A stretch of 64,000 nucleotides of DNA from Betaproteobacteria bacterium (GCA_016708825.1 JADJEZ010000006.1:1-64000); one strand, 5' to 3'. Positions 24,872 through 34,037 are shown, counted from the first letter of the stretch. The notes: generated by a model not told the origin, from the sequence alone. A program made the numbers and translations.

Positions 24872-25820
24872 GGGCCGCGAGGGTTCGCGCCCTGCGGATC
24901 ACCGCAGCGCACGTCATCGCCGCGGCCCTGGGGCTGTTGCCGGCCGTCGCCTGCCTTGCCGCCGCGCCGGAACGCGGCGACGCGGACCGGCGGCGCGCGC
25001 TGGTCCACGACGGCATCGAACGCAGCTACGTGGTCGTCGCTCCCGCGGCCGCGACGAAGCCGGGTGCGCGCCTGCCGCTCGTCCTCGTGCTGCACGGCGG
25101 CGGCGGCAATGCCGCGAACGCTGAACGCATGACGGGGTTCACCCGGAAGGCGCACCGGGAAGGCTTCGTCGTCGCCTACCCGGAAGGAACGGGCCGCTTC
25201 AAGGACCGGCTCCTCACCTGGAACGCGGGCCACTGCTGCGGTGCGGCCATGGCGAGCCGAGCGGACGACGTGGGCTTCATCGGCGCGCTGCTGGACCGGC
25301 TCGCGAAGGACTACCCGATCGATCCGCGGCGCGTCTACGCAACGGGCATGTCCAACGGCGGCATGATGGCGCACCGCCTCGGCCGCGAGTTGCCGCAGCG
25401 CTTCGCAGCGGTCGCGCCCGTGGTGGCCACGGTCTTCGGCGACGAGGCGAAGCCGGCGCAACCGGTTTCCGCACTCATGATCAACGGCGCGCTCGACAAG
25501 GCCGTGCCGCACCTGGGCGGCCCGCCCGGCGGGCGCTTCCCGGGCGCCTGGGACGGCACCCCCGCGAGGCCCGCGCTCGAGCAGGGCGCCTTCTGGGCCG
25601 CGGCGAACGGCTGCGAGGGCGAACCGGAGAGAAGCGATCGCGGAGCGCTTGCACACTGGCGCTACCGCTGCCCGCGGGCGCGGTGGAGCTCTTCCTCGTG
25701 GGCGACATCGGCCACGCGTGGCCGGGCGGCGTGGCGGGCAGCCGCCGGGGCGACGCGCCGGACAGCACGCTCGATGCGACCGCCGTCATCTGGGAGTTCT
25801 TCAAGGCGCACCCGAAGTAG
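24868..25820 (+). CDS. LpqC-like secreted polyhydroxybutyrate depolymerase/esterase, frameshifted
   Basis: Alpha/beta hydrolase. A signal-like segment (HVIAAALGLLPAVACLAA) is followed by VLVLHGGGGNAAN (oxyanion region) and GMSNGGMMAH (nucleophile Ser). The catalytic His (DIGHAWPGG) and the end EFFKAHPK lie in another frame; one missing base near 25,665-25,680 (CCCGCGGGCGCGG) joins them. Without that correction the enzyme loses its His and gains an odd Arg/Ser-rich tail. Start uncertain: TTG 24868 overlaps the gene before; GTG 24844 is the longer choice. Substrate is probably an ester polymer or aromatic ester. Confidence 0.7.
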
Positions 25821-25924
25821 CGGGCCGCAGGGGCGGCGATTGATCTCGATCACCGGGCGGGCGCCTTCCCGGGGATAGGATTTGCCCTGGCCCGGCCCGG
25901 GCCCGCGCATCGCCCCGACATCCC

Positions 25925-26344
25925 ATGGGTCTCGAACTTCCGCACCCCGCTTCGCGGCGGCATTTCTTCCGCCAGGCGCTCGCCTACGTGGCGGGCGTGC
26001 CGCTCGCCGTCCTGCTGGTGGACATGCTCCGGCGCGTGCGCGCCCAGCAGGTCGCCCCGCCGGTGGCGATCCCGCCCGACGTGGCGGCGGGGCTCAGCGT
26101 CGTCGAGGGCGCCATCGTCCACCGCGAAGGCGACGGCGCGATCCGCGCGTACTCCGCGCGCTGCACGCACCTGGGCTGCCGCATCGACCGCGTGGCCGGC
26201 GACGAGGTGATCTGCCCCTGTCACGGTTCGCGCTTCCGCGCCGACGGGTCCGTCGTGAACGGCCCGGCGACGCGCCCGCTCGAGCCGATGCGCGTGGAGC
26301 GCGACCCGGCCACCGGCGGGTGGATCGCCCGTGCCTCCCCGTAA
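25925..26344 (+). CDS. Rieske [2Fe-2S] protein of a bc1-like complex
   Basis: 139 residues. A twin-Arg and hydrophobic N-terminus (SRRHFFRQALAY, helix residues 15-32) should anchor the protein with its cluster domain in the periplasm, probably by the Tat route. Cluster ligands are Cys80/His82 and Cys97/His100 (CTHLGC, CPCHGS), and the Cys85/Cys99 disulfide pair is kept. This is the short form without the long inserts of mitochondrial Rieske proteins. It overlaps the start of the cytochrome gene by 14 bp, so the two products should form one complex that takes electrons from quinol. Confidence 0.88.
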   Translation: MGLELPHPASRRHFFRQALAYVAGVPLAVLLVDMLRRVRAQQVAPPVAIPPDVAAGLSVVEGAIVHREGDGAIRAYSARCTHLGCRIDRVAGDEVICPCHGSRFRADGSVVNGPATRPLEPMRVERDPATGGWIARASP

Positions 26345-29111
26345 CCCGATGCCGCCGCCCGGCGCCCGGCCCGTGTTCGCGATGACACGCTGGGGCACGC
26401 TGGGCGACCTCGCCACCGCCGCGTTCATGATCGCGGCGATCACGGGCGTCGCACTCGCGGTGCCCTACGACCCGGCCGATGGCTTCGGCTCCCTCGCGAC
26501 GATCCTCCTCGCGAATCCCGCGGCCGTCTTCTTCAGGAACCTCCACTACTGGTCCGCGCAGGCGTGCCTGGTCCTCACGCTCGCGCACGTGTGGGATCGC
26601 CTGCGCACGCCGGGAGAGCGGCGCGTGGACAAGGGCGTCTGGCTGCGGCTCGCGCTCACGCTGCCGCTCGTCTTCTTCATCATGCTCTCGGGCTTCCTGC
26701 TGCGCGGCGACGCGGACGCCCGCCAGGCGCTTCGCATCGTGACGGAGGCGACCACGCAGGTTCCCCTCGCCGGCCCGATGCTCTCCACGTTCCTGTTCGG
26801 CGCGACCGAGCGCCTCGAACTCGTCTACGTGCAGCACGCCGCGACGGCGACGATCGTCGTCTGGCTCTTCATCGTCGAACACGCGCGGCGCGTGTGGCCG
26901 CGCCGCGCCGCCTTCGTGGCGGTGCTCGTCGCCACCGGCGCGGTCTCGCTCTTCCTCTCGCCGGGCCTGCACGACGGCGTCGATCCCGTGGTCAAGGGGC
27001 CGTGGTACTTCCTGGGGCTGCAGGAAATCCTGCACTGGACGCCCTGGCCCCTCGCGGCCGTTGTCGCGGGCGTTGCCGCCGTCGCGGTGTTCCACGCCCT
27101 GCGCGCGATGCGCCCCGACCGCGCAATGCGGGTGAAGGCCGCGCTGCTCGTGCTCGCCGCGTTCTACGGCGGCCTGTGCGCCGCGGGCGCCTTCCTTCGC
27201 GGCGAGAACTGGGCGTTCGCGCCCGGGCTTCCGACCAGCGCGGGAAATCCGGTTCCGGGCTTCGTCTTCGCTTCCCGGCCCGAGGTGCCCGTGCCCGTGC
27301 CGGTCGCCCTGGGGCGGCCCGAAGGCTGCCTCGTCTGCCACCGCGGCGTCACGGGCCTCGGCGACGCCCACCGGCCTGAGGCGGTCGGCTGCGCCTCGTG
27401 CCACGGCGGCGACACGCTCACGCTCGACAAGGCGCGGGCGCACGCGCGCATGGCGACGATCCCCGGCAACCTCGCGACGGCGAAAGCGGGCTGCGGCCAG
27501 GGCGCCTGCCATGCCGCCGTGATTCCGCGCATGGAGCGCTCGGTGATGACCACGATGAGCGGCATCGTGGGCGTGAACCGCATGGTGCTGGGCGAACAGA
27601 CGCCCGAGGAGGCGGCGAAGCCAGCGCACATCGCCGCCATAGGCCAGTCGCCGGCGGACACGCACCTGCGCCAGCTCTGTGCCTTGTGCCACCTCGGTGC
27701 GGTGAAGACGAAGCTCGGGCCGAACGACGAGGGCACGCGCGGCGGAGGCTGCAATGCCTGCCACCTCGTGTACGACGCCGCGGCGCTCGAGGCGCTGCGT
27801 CGCTACGAAGCCGAGAAGAAGACGGGAACGGCGAAGGCGCCCACGGCGCACCCGGCGCTCTCGCTCGACATCGGCAATGGGCAGTGCTTCAGCTGCCACA
27901 GCCGCTCGGGGCGCATCGCGACGAGCTACGAGGGCTGGCACGAGCTGCACGAAACTCCCGCGCAGGCGAAGGGCCCGGAGAAGCTCCCGGCCTCGCGTTA
28001 CCGGATCGTCGAGGAGGACCGCTATTTCGAGCGCCAGCTTCCCGACATCCACCACGAACGCGGCCTCGACTGCATCGACTGCCACACCTCCACCGAGGTC
28101 ATGGGCGACGGGATGGTGCATGCGCGCAAGCGCGGGCAGATGCGCGTGGCCTGCATCGACTGCCATGCGCCCGCGGGCAAGCCCCTGCCCACCCTGCCCG
28201 CTTCCGGCCTCGACCCCGAGTCGAAGCGCATCCTCGCCTCGCGCAAGTGGCCCGGCCCCGCCGCGCCGTCCTACGGACGCACGGCATCGGGAGAGGCGCT
28301 GGTGAACGTGCTGGTCGATGCCGCGGGGCTGCCCGCGATGGTCCGCAAGCGCACGGGAGAGCGGCGCGAACTCAAGGCGACGGCGAAGGTCTGCGTGGAA
28401 GGGCGCGGGCACGAGCGGCTTTCCTGCGGCAGCTGCCACACCGCGTGGGCGCCGCGCTGCAACACCTGCCACACGGCATACGATCCGAAGGGAACGGGAT
28501 TCGACTTCCTCACCGGCGCCGAGGTGAAGGGCGAATGGGTCGAGAAGTCCGGGCCCTTCGTCGCGGATCTCCCGACCCTCGGCGTTCGCCGCGTCGAGGC
28601 GGCGGGCGCCGCGCCGCGCGAGTCCGTCGACACCTTCGTGCCCGGCATGATCCTCACGGTCGACGTGCCGGAGGCGGACGGGAAACCTGCGCACTCGGTG
28701 TTCCGTCGCCTCTATGCGCACCTGGAGCCGCACACCACTCGCAGGGAAGTTCGCTCCTGCAAGTCCTGCCACAACGACCCGGTCGCGCTGGGCTATGGAA
28801 AGGGCAGGCTGCGCTACGAAATCCGGGGCGCCTCGGGCCGCTGGCGCTTCACGCCGGCCGAGCCGCCGCTGCCCGCCGACGGCCTGCCCGCCGATGCGTG
28901 GATCCCGTTTCTCGGCACGCGCGACGGCATGGTCTCCACGCGCGACGACGTGCGTCCCTTCACCGTGGAGGAGCAGCGCCGGATCCTGCTCGTGGGCGCC
29001 TGCCTCAGCTGCCACGACGAGCGCTCCGCGCCGATGCGCGGCTCGGTGCGGGATTTCAAGTCTGCGCTGGCGAGGCGCAGCCCGAAGTGCGTTCTGCCGG
29101 CGGGGAGTTGA
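26331..29111 (+). CDS. cytochrome b fused to a 12-haem cytochrome c domain
   Basis: 926 residues. Residues 25-290 form about seven membrane helices. His72/His86 and His169/His184 have the 14-15 residue spacing of the two b-haem ligand pairs. GPWYFLGLQE (223-232) sits where cytochrome b has its PEWY quinol-site motif, so the usual Glu is missing. Residues 330-926 should be periplasmic and hold eleven CxxCH motifs (333, 354, 450, 474, 519, 581, 608, 699, 710, 810, 891) and one CX4CH (388). I infer quinol oxidation through the Rieske partner and transfer to the haem wire. CbcL of Geobacter is a comparable b/c fusion of a different type. ATG 26349 is an alternative start. Confidence 0.88.
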   Translation: MPPRNPMPPPGARPVFAMTRWGTLGDLATAAFMIAAITGVALAVPYDPADGFGSLATILLANPAAVFFRNLHYWSAQACLVLTLAHVWDRLRTPGERRVDKGVWLRLALTLPLVFFIMLSGFLLRGDADARQALRIVTEATTQVPLAGPMLSTFLFGATERLELVYVQHAATATIVVWLFIVEHARRVWPRRAAFVAVLVATGAVSLFLSPGLHDGVDPVVKGPWYFLGLQEILHWTPWPLAAVVAGVAAVAVFHALRAMRPDRAMRVKAALLVLAAFYGGLCAAGAFLRGENWAFAPGLPTSAGNPVPGFVFASRPEVPVPVPVALGRPEGCLVCHRGVTGLGDAHRPEAVGCASCHGGDTLTLDKARAHARMATIPGNLATAKAGCGQGACHAAVIPRMERSVMTTMSGIVGVNRMVLGEQTPEEAAKPAHIAAIGQSPADTHLRQLCALCHLGAVKTKLGPNDEGTRGGGCNACHLVYDAAALEALRRYEAEKKTGTAKAPTAHPALSLDIGNGQCFSCHSRSGRIATSYEGWHELHETPAQAKGPEKLPASRYRIVEEDRYFERQLPDIHHERGLDCIDCHTSTEVMGDGMVHARKRGQMRVACIDCHAPAGKPLPTLPASGLDPESKRILASRKWPGPAAPSYGRTASGEALVNVLVDAAGLPAMVRKRTGERRELKATAKVCVEGRGHERLSCGSCHTAWAPRCNTCHTAYDPKGTGFDFLTGAEVKGEWVEKSGPFVADLPTLGVRRVEAAGAAPRESVDTFVPGMILTVDVPEADGKPAHSVFRRLYAHLEPHTTRREVRSCKSCHNDPVALGYGKGRLRYEIRGASGRWRFTPAEPPLPADGLPADAWIPFLGTRDGMVSTRDDVRPFTVEEQRRILLVGACLSCHDERSAPMRGSVRDFKSALARRSPKCVLPAGS

Positions 29112-29118
29112 GCCGCGC

Positions 29119-29595
29119 TTACCCGAGCGCCGGCTTGAACACCATGAGCCCGAAGATCGCGATCACGCCGGCAAAGGCCGGCCAGCCGAGGGCGTACCAC
29201 CAGGCCATCAACCGACGTAGCTCCACCGGCGCCTCCGTGCGAGCCCTCGCCGCGTCCGCCGCAAGGCGTGCGACGCGGATCTGTATCCACACCACCGGCA
29301 GCCAGCAGGCGCCGATCACCCCGTAGAGCGCGAGGCTCGCGAGCACCCACGGGGTGTCCATCGGGATGGCCGCGAGGTGCATCATGAAGAAGCCCGTCGC
29401 GGGCTGGACGACGACCGCCGGCGCCGTGAAGAGCCAATCCGCGACCACGACGTTTCGCGCCACTGCCGCCATCACCGCCATGTCGCCGGTGCGATCGGCG
29501 CGCCACAGGGAGAACGCCGTCCCGAGCCCGGCACCCAGCAGCAGGGTGGAGGACAGGATGTGGAGCAGCTTGACCCAGGGATAGAGCTCGCTCAT
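29119..29595 (-). CDS. DUF2269 family membrane protein
   Basis: 158 residues with four membrane helices. KLLHILSSTLLLGAGLG at the start and PATGFFMMHLAAIPMDTPWVLASLALYG are typical of DUF2269. Function unknown. Overlaps the SDR-DoxX gene upstream by 4 bp, a pairing that suggests a joint role. Converges with the multihaem gene with only a few bases between them. Confidence 0.8.
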   Translation of the reverse strand: MSELYPWVKLLHILSSTLLLGAGLGTAFSLWRADRTGDMAVMAAVARNVVVADWLFTAPAVVVQPATGFFMMHLAAIPMDTPWVLASLALYGVIGACWLPVVWIQIRVARLAADAARARTEAPVELRRLMAWWYALGWPAFAGVIAIFGLMVFKPALG

Positions 29596-30908
29596 CGCGC
29601 ATCCCGCATCGCGGCGTAGGCCGGCAGCAGGGCGAGCAGGGCGAGGTTCTTCAGCATTCCGCCCAGGGGATCGAGCCACAGCGCAGGCGACGCGATCCCG
29701 AGTGCCAGCGTGTACGCCACGACCGAGAGGAACATCAGGACGATGGCTGCTCCTTCCCCGCGGCGCGTGAGAAGCGCGATGCCCAGTGCGATGTCCAGGA
29801 GGCTCGCGGCCACGACGAGGGGCGCCTGCAGGCCGGCCGGCACGCCCAGCGGATCGACGAACGGCGCCGCCTCGCGTGGCGTGGCAAGCATTCCCACGAT
29901 GCCCGATACGATCCAGATCGCGGCGAGGCTCACGCGGATCAGGGGCCGCAGCAGGTACAGCCGCGCGTGCCAGCGATCCTGCACGAAGCTCGGCGCGGCG
30001 CGCAGGACATCCGCCACCGACCGGGTCGCAACCCCGCTGGCCTCGCGCGCCGCTTCCCATGCGCCCTGGGGCGCGACGTTCCCCCGTTCGAGCATCCCCG
30101 CAATCGTCCGGCCGAGAGGCCCGGCGCCGGCGATCTCTCCCACCCACGCGGCGATGGCGACCACGCGCTTCGGAATCGGGACGAAAGCGGGAGCCGGCAA
30201 CGCGAGCCATTCGCGCACGAGCCCGAGGTATTGCCGCAAGGTGAGCACCGCCGGCCCGACCGCGTGCAGCACGCGTCCGGTCGCCACCGCGGGCTGCACG
30301 CAGCGCACCACCATCGCCGCGAGATCTTCCAGCAGCACGGGCTGGATGCGCTGCTCGCCCTTGCCCGGCAGGAACACGACAAACGGAAGTGCGGCAAGCG
30401 CGCGCAGCAGGGAAGTGCCGCCGTACGAGCCGCGCGTCGACAGGACAACGGACGGGCGGATCACCGTCGCGGGGATGCCCGAGGCGAGAAGCTCCGCGTC
30501 GAACCGGTGCTTGGAGGCGATGAACGGCCCGTCGGCCTCCCCGCCGAGTGCGGAGACCTGCACGAACTTCACGCCGCCGCGCTCGCCGCAGGCCCGCGCG
30601 AGCGCGAGCGGCGCCCGGTGGTGAATGCGCTCGAAGTCCCCGCTGTGCGTCTCGCGAAGGATTCCGGCCACGTTCACCACCGCGCCGATCCCTTCGAGCA
30701 GCGGCCGCCAGGCGGCTTCGGTACAGGCCTCGCGAAAGTCGATCGCCACGCGCCGCACGCCGGGCGCATCCGCGCGCGGGGACGGACGATGGGCGCAGGC
30801 CACGACCTCGTGGCCCGCCAGCAGGAGCGCCTCGACGATCGCACGGCCGATGAAACCGTCCGCGCCGGTAACGAGGACCTTTTCCCGATGACCGTCCGCA
30901 GCGATCAT
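29592..30908 (-). CDS. SDR (NmrA-like)-DoxX fusion protein
   Basis: 438 residues. Residues 1-290 form an extended short-chain dehydrogenase domain: the dinucleotide loop is VTGADGFIGRAI, and SALGG followed later by the YxxxK-equivalent region (SKHRFDAELL) complete the fold. Residues 310-435 are four membrane helices of the DoxX-like family, ending near the C-terminus. Such fusions are found next to DUF2269 genes. The role may be redox chemistry on a membrane quinone or sugar intermediate; this is inference. Start ATG 30908. Confidence 0.82.
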   Translation of the reverse strand: MIAADGHREKVLVTGADGFIGRAIVEALLLAGHEVVACAHRPSPRADAPGVRRVAIDFREACTEAAWRPLLEGIGAVVNVAGILRETHSGDFERIHHRAPLALARACGERGGVKFVQVSALGGEADGPFIASKHRFDAELLASGIPATVIRPSVVLSTRGSYGGTSLLRALAALPFVVFLPGKGEQRIQPVLLEDLAAMVVRCVQPAVATGRVLHAVGPAVLTLRQYLGLVREWLALPAPAFVPIPKRVVAIAAWVGEIAGAGPLGRTIAGMLERGNVAPQGAWEAAREASGVATRSVADVLRAAPSFVQDRWHARLYLLRPLIRVSLAAIWIVSGIVGMLATPREAAPFVDPLGVPAGLQAPLVVAASLLDIALGIALLTRRGEGAAIVLMFLSVVAYTLALGIASPALWLDPLGGMLKNLALLALLPAYAAMRDAR

Positions 30909-30921
30909 GGATGGGCGCGAC

Positions 30922-31527
30922 TCAGAACGTCCCGAGGATCCCGTCGGCATCGACTTCGCCGCGCGGCTTCGCCGGCCCCTTCGGCGTGCCCGTCGAGATC
31001 CAGCCCACCAGCGTCTCGCCCTCGGCGCAGTAGGCGGCGACGATGGCCGGGTCCGAGGCGCGCACGCCCGAGACCATCTTCCCGGCGTAGCCCATGAAGT
31101 GCAGCGCCGTGAGCGCGTTGCTTATCGCTCCGCCCACGCTCGCCCACTGCTCGTGCGCCGGCACCTCCTCGTCGCGGGGATCGATGCGCGCGACCACTGC
31201 GATCACCACGGGCGCCTGCATGGCCCGCTCGCGCTCCCGCACGAGGTCGGCGCCTTCCCTGCCACGCCGGCGACCGTAGTCCTCGAACAGCGCGGCGAGC
31301 CGCTCGAGTGCCTCGCCGCGCGCGACAACGAAGCGGTACGGGATGCGCTTGTTGTGGTCGGGCGCGCGCAGCGCCGCCATCGCCATGGTCCACAACTCGT
31401 CCTCGGTGGGACCGGGCTCGCCCAGGTGCTTGGGGCTTACGGAGAAGCGCGTGAGCAGGAGCCGGAGCGCTGCCTCGCCCTCGGGCGTCGCGCAGGAAAG
31501 GGGAAGTGCTTCGTCGCCCTGGTCCAT
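30922..31527 (-). CDS. nitroreductase family protein
   Basis: 201 residues, the single-domain FMN nitroreductase fold of the YdjA type. ALRAPDHNKRIPYRFVVA near residues 50-68 holds the FMN-binding Arg cluster, and ASVGGAISNALTALHFMGYAGKM is the central helix. It reduces nitro or quinone compounds with NAD(P)H; true substrate unknown. Followed by the SDR gene 14 bp downstream, so part of the same minus-strand operon. Confidence 0.82.
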   Translation of the reverse strand: MDQGDEALPLSCATPEGEAALRLLLTRFSVSPKHLGEPGPTEDELWTMAMAALRAPDHNKRIPYRFVVARGEALERLAALFEDYGRRRGREGADLVRERERAMQAPVVIAVVARIDPRDEEVPAHEQWASVGGAISNALTALHFMGYAGKMVSGVRASDPAIVAAYCAEGETLVGWISTGTPKGPAKPRGEVDADGILGTF

Positions 31528-31538
31528 GGTGCACAGCC

Positions 31539-32129
31539 TCACTCGCGAATCGAAAGCCGCCCGACCACCTTCAGGCCGCAGCAGCCGTCCGGGCGCACCA
31601 CCACGATCTCGCCCGTGCCGACCGAGAGCTTCGTGAGCGCGGCGATGTTCACGTTGTGCGTGACCATGACGACCGTGCCCTTCGGTTTCAACGTGGAGAA
31701 GCGGCCGATCTTCTGCTTCACGCGCTCGGTCATGCCGGGCTCGCGGTGGGGCTCGTCGAAGAAGCTCCCGAGCGCCGTCCAGTCCATGGCCTTGCCGAAG
31801 GCCTCCGTCGCCGTGTCGCGGCAGCGGCACCACGGGCTGGTGTAGACGCGCTCGATGCGGATGCCCTCGGCGCGGAAGCGCTCGCCGATCCGGCGCGATT
31901 CCGCCCGGCCCTTTTCGGAAAGGTTTCGCTGCGAGGCGCAGTCGTCCAGGCGGTAGCCCTTCGGGTCGCCCAGGCCCGGCTCCGTGGAGGCGTGGCGGAT
32001 GAGCGCCACGTGGCCACCGGCGCGCAGCGCGGCCCAGGCCGCGTCCTCGTCGGCGAAGACGGGTGCCGCTGCACAGGCGAGCAAGGCGAGTGCGAACGCG
32101 CGCACCATACCGCGCGCTCCGTGGCTCAT
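31539..32129 (-). CDS. secreted histidine phosphatase family protein
   Basis: 196 residues. A signal peptide ends near residue 26 (APVFA). The catalytic RHAST motif (HVALIRHAST) starts the mature domain, with LSEKGRAESRRIGERF, YTSPWCRCRDTA and the second His in MVTHNVNI. The branch-2 like, broad phosphomonoesterase group fits; the site is the periplasm. Its start overlaps the stop of the CinA-like gene upstream (4 bp). Confidence 0.82.
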   Translation of the reverse strand: MSHGARGMVRAFALALLACAAAPVFADEDAAWAALRAGGHVALIRHASTEPGLGDPKGYRLDDCASQRNLSEKGRAESRRIGERFRAEGIRIERVYTSPWCRCRDTATEAFGKAMDWTALGSFFDEPHREPGMTERVKQKIGRFSTLKPKGTVVMVTHNVNIAALTKLSVGTGEIVVVRPDGCCGLKVVGRLSIRE

Positions 32130-32896
32130 GGCGCAGCGCCCGCCGGTTTCGCAGGCCTTTCCCGGAAAGCGTATCCCGCGCCCGCAATGGCCTCGCGAAC
32201 CCACGCCATCGCCACCGGCACGCGCACGGGATCGCCGCGCACCGCCAGCTCGATCAGCCGAGAGCCGCCGACGGAAAACGTCGGCAGGCTGGAGAGCTTG
32301 AGCTCGGGATAGTCGCGCACCACGGCGTTCATGATCTCGAGCAAGTCGGACTCCCCCGCGCCGTCGACGATGATCGCCTCCTCGAAGGGAAGGCGGTCGC
32401 GGAAGAGCGCGCGGTGTTTCGTGTCGAGCGCCCATTCCATCATCGCCCACGCCATCTCGGGGAAACCGGGCAGGAAATAATGCGTGCCGACGCTGAAACC
32501 GGCGACGCGGTTGACCGGGTTGGGCACGACCTCCGCGCCCTCGGGAAACTCCGCGAGCAGCACGCGCCGGGGATAGGTGTCCTTGCCGAAGCGCGCTTCC
32601 AGCTCGCGCACCGCGTCGGGGTGGCGCGCGAGCGGCCGGCCCAGCGCCGCCGCTGCGCACTGGCGCGTGTGGTCGTCGGGCGTGGCCCCGATGCCGCCGA
32701 AGGAAAACACCACGTCGTCGGTCGCGAAGGTGCGTCTGAGCGAGGCGGTGATGCGCGCAGGGTCGTCGCCGAGATACTCGGCCCAGCCGAGCTCGAGCCC
32801 GCGCTTGCCCAGGATCTCGATCGCCTTCGCGAAATGCTTGTCCTGGCGCTTGCCCGAAAGGATCTCGTCGCCGATGACGAGAATGCCGATCGCCAC
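32126..32896 (-). CDS. CinA-like molybdopterin-binding domain protein
   Basis: 256 residues from the GTG at 32896. ILVIGDEILSGKRQDKH and SFGGIGATPDDHT are the MoaB/MogA-like (CinA N-terminal) signatures; FPGFPEMAW-type text (LPGFPEMAWAM) follows. The C-terminal nicotinamide-mononucleotide deamidase domain of full CinA is absent. Possible roles are in cofactor salvage or molybdopterin chemistry. Overlaps its neighbours by 1 bp upstream and 4 bp downstream. Confidence 0.8.
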   Translation of the reverse strand: MAIGILVIGDEILSGKRQDKHFAKAIEILGKRGLELGWAEYLGDDPARITASLRRTFATDDVVFSFGGIGATPDDHTRQCAAAALGRPLARHPDAVRELEARFGKDTYPRRVLLAEFPEGAEVVPNPVNRVAGFSVGTHYFLPGFPEMAWAMMEWALDTKHRALFRDRLPFEEAIIVDGAGESDLLEIMNAVVRDYPELKLSSLPTFSVGGSRLIELAVRGDPVRVPVAMAWVREAIAGAGYAFRERPAKPAGAAP

Positions 32897-33522
32897 TAGA
32901 GGCGCACGGCGGGGTTGAGCGTGTAGCTGCCGGTGATCACGGCCTGGGCGAGGACGTGGCCCTTGACCGCATCGCGGGCCTGGGCGGCGGTGAACTTGCC
33001 CTCGAGCGCGAGCCGGGGCACGTCGAGCGCGTAGACCGTGAAGACGTAGTGGTGCGCTATCTCGTCGTTCCACGGCGGGCACGGCCCGTCGTAGCCGAAG
33101 TAGTCGCCGGCCATGTCCTTGTCGGAGGAAAACCAGCCCGTGTAGTCGTTGATGCCCTGGCGCGCGCCGTAGGCCGCCGCAGGGCCGGCTTGCCGCCGCC
33201 TCACGCCGTCGGAGAATTCGCCGGCCTCGATCGAGCCCACGGACGGCGGCAGGTCCACCAGCGCCCAGTGGAAGAAGTCGACGCGGGGAAGGGAAGCCGG
33301 CACCGTGCGGCCCTCCCGGTTCACGTCGTCGCCCTTGCTCGGCACGTCGGGGTCGTGGCAGAGGATCGCGAACGACTTCGTGCCCTGGAGCGCGCCGGTC
33401 CAGGAAAGCTGCGGATTGCGGTTGCGCGAAAGGGTGGCGTGCGTCTTCGCGTCGATCGCGCAGAAGGCGAACTCGGCGGGGATCGCCCCGCCGTCCTTGA
33501 AGCTCGTGCTCGTGACCAGCAT
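32896..33522 (-). CDS. YbhB/YbcL family (PEBP/Raf kinase inhibitor-like) protein
   Basis: 208 residues. NPQLSWTGALQGTKSFAILCHDPD, the DFFHWALVDLP strand, GINDYTGWF and GYDGPCPPWND followed by HHYVFTVYALD are the full PEBP pattern, with the anion-binding pocket formed by DPD, HW and GPCPP. Cytoplasmic as no signal peptide is seen. Bacterial members have no settled function. First in the run leading to cinA-like and phosphatase genes. Confidence 0.85.
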   Translation of the reverse strand: MLVTSTSFKDGGAIPAEFAFCAIDAKTHATLSRNRNPQLSWTGALQGTKSFAILCHDPDVPSKGDDVNREGRTVPASLPRVDFFHWALVDLPPSVGSIEAGEFSDGVRRRQAGPAAAYGARQGINDYTGWFSSDKDMAGDYFGYDGPCPPWNDEIAHHYVFTVYALDVPRLALEGKFTAAQARDAVKGHVLAQAVITGSYTLNPAVRL

Positions 33523-33541
33523 GGCGAGGCCCTCCCGTCGA

Positions 33542-33988
33542 TCAGTTGATGATCTTGATGAGTTCCACTTCGAAGAGCAGCGTCGCGTTCGGCGGGATCT
33601 TGTCGCCCGCGCCCTTCTCGCCGTAGCCCATCGCCGGCGGGATGATGAGGGTGCGCTTGCCGCCTTCCATCATGCCGGGGACGCCCTCGTCCCAGCCCTT
33701 GATGACGCGGGCCGCGCCGACGACGAAGCCGAACGGGGTCTTGCGTCCCTCGGAGGAATCGAACTTCGCGCCCTTCTGCTCGGGCGCCTTCGGGTCGTAG
33801 AGCCAGCCGGTGTAGCTCACCAGCACGGCCTTGCCCTTCTCGACGACCTTGCCGGTGCCCACCTTGGTGTCCTTCCTGACGAGTTCCCTCACCTCGGCGG
33901 GAGCGGCGGCGGTGGGCGCCATGCCCGTCTGCGCGCAGGCGGTGACGGAAAACAGGGCGATGGCGGCTGCGGTGACTGCGATCTTCAA
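33542..33988 (-). CDS. FKBP-type peptidyl-prolyl cis-trans isomerase, secreted
   Basis: 148 residues. A signal peptide (lipobox-like VTAC, Cys near 18) is followed by one FKBP domain: VLVSYTGWLYD, GAKFDSS, FGFVVGAARVIKGWDEGVPGM, GGKRTLIIPPAMGYG and ATLLFEVELI. All rapamycin-pocket aromatics (Y, F, W, Y) are present, so it should be an active isomerase. It probably assists folding in the periplasm. 20 bp before the PEBP gene in the same direction. Confidence 0.88.
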   Translation of the reverse strand: MKIAVTAAAIALFSVTACAQTGMAPTAAAPAEVRELVRKDTKVGTGKVVEKGKAVLVSYTGWLYDPKAPEQKGAKFDSSEGRKTPFGFVVGAARVIKGWDEGVPGMMEGGKRTLIIPPAMGYGEKGAGDKIPPNATLLFEVELIKIIN

Positions 33989-34037
33989 GATGGTTCCTTT
34001 CGATGCGGTTTCGGGAAATGTTGCGTATGGATTCGTG

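Noticed and set aside
26094..29015. A 973-residue minus-strand open frame opposite the multihaem gene
   Set aside because: Composition is typical of antisense in high-GC DNA; the plus strand encodes 12 haem motifs and cytochrome b helices.
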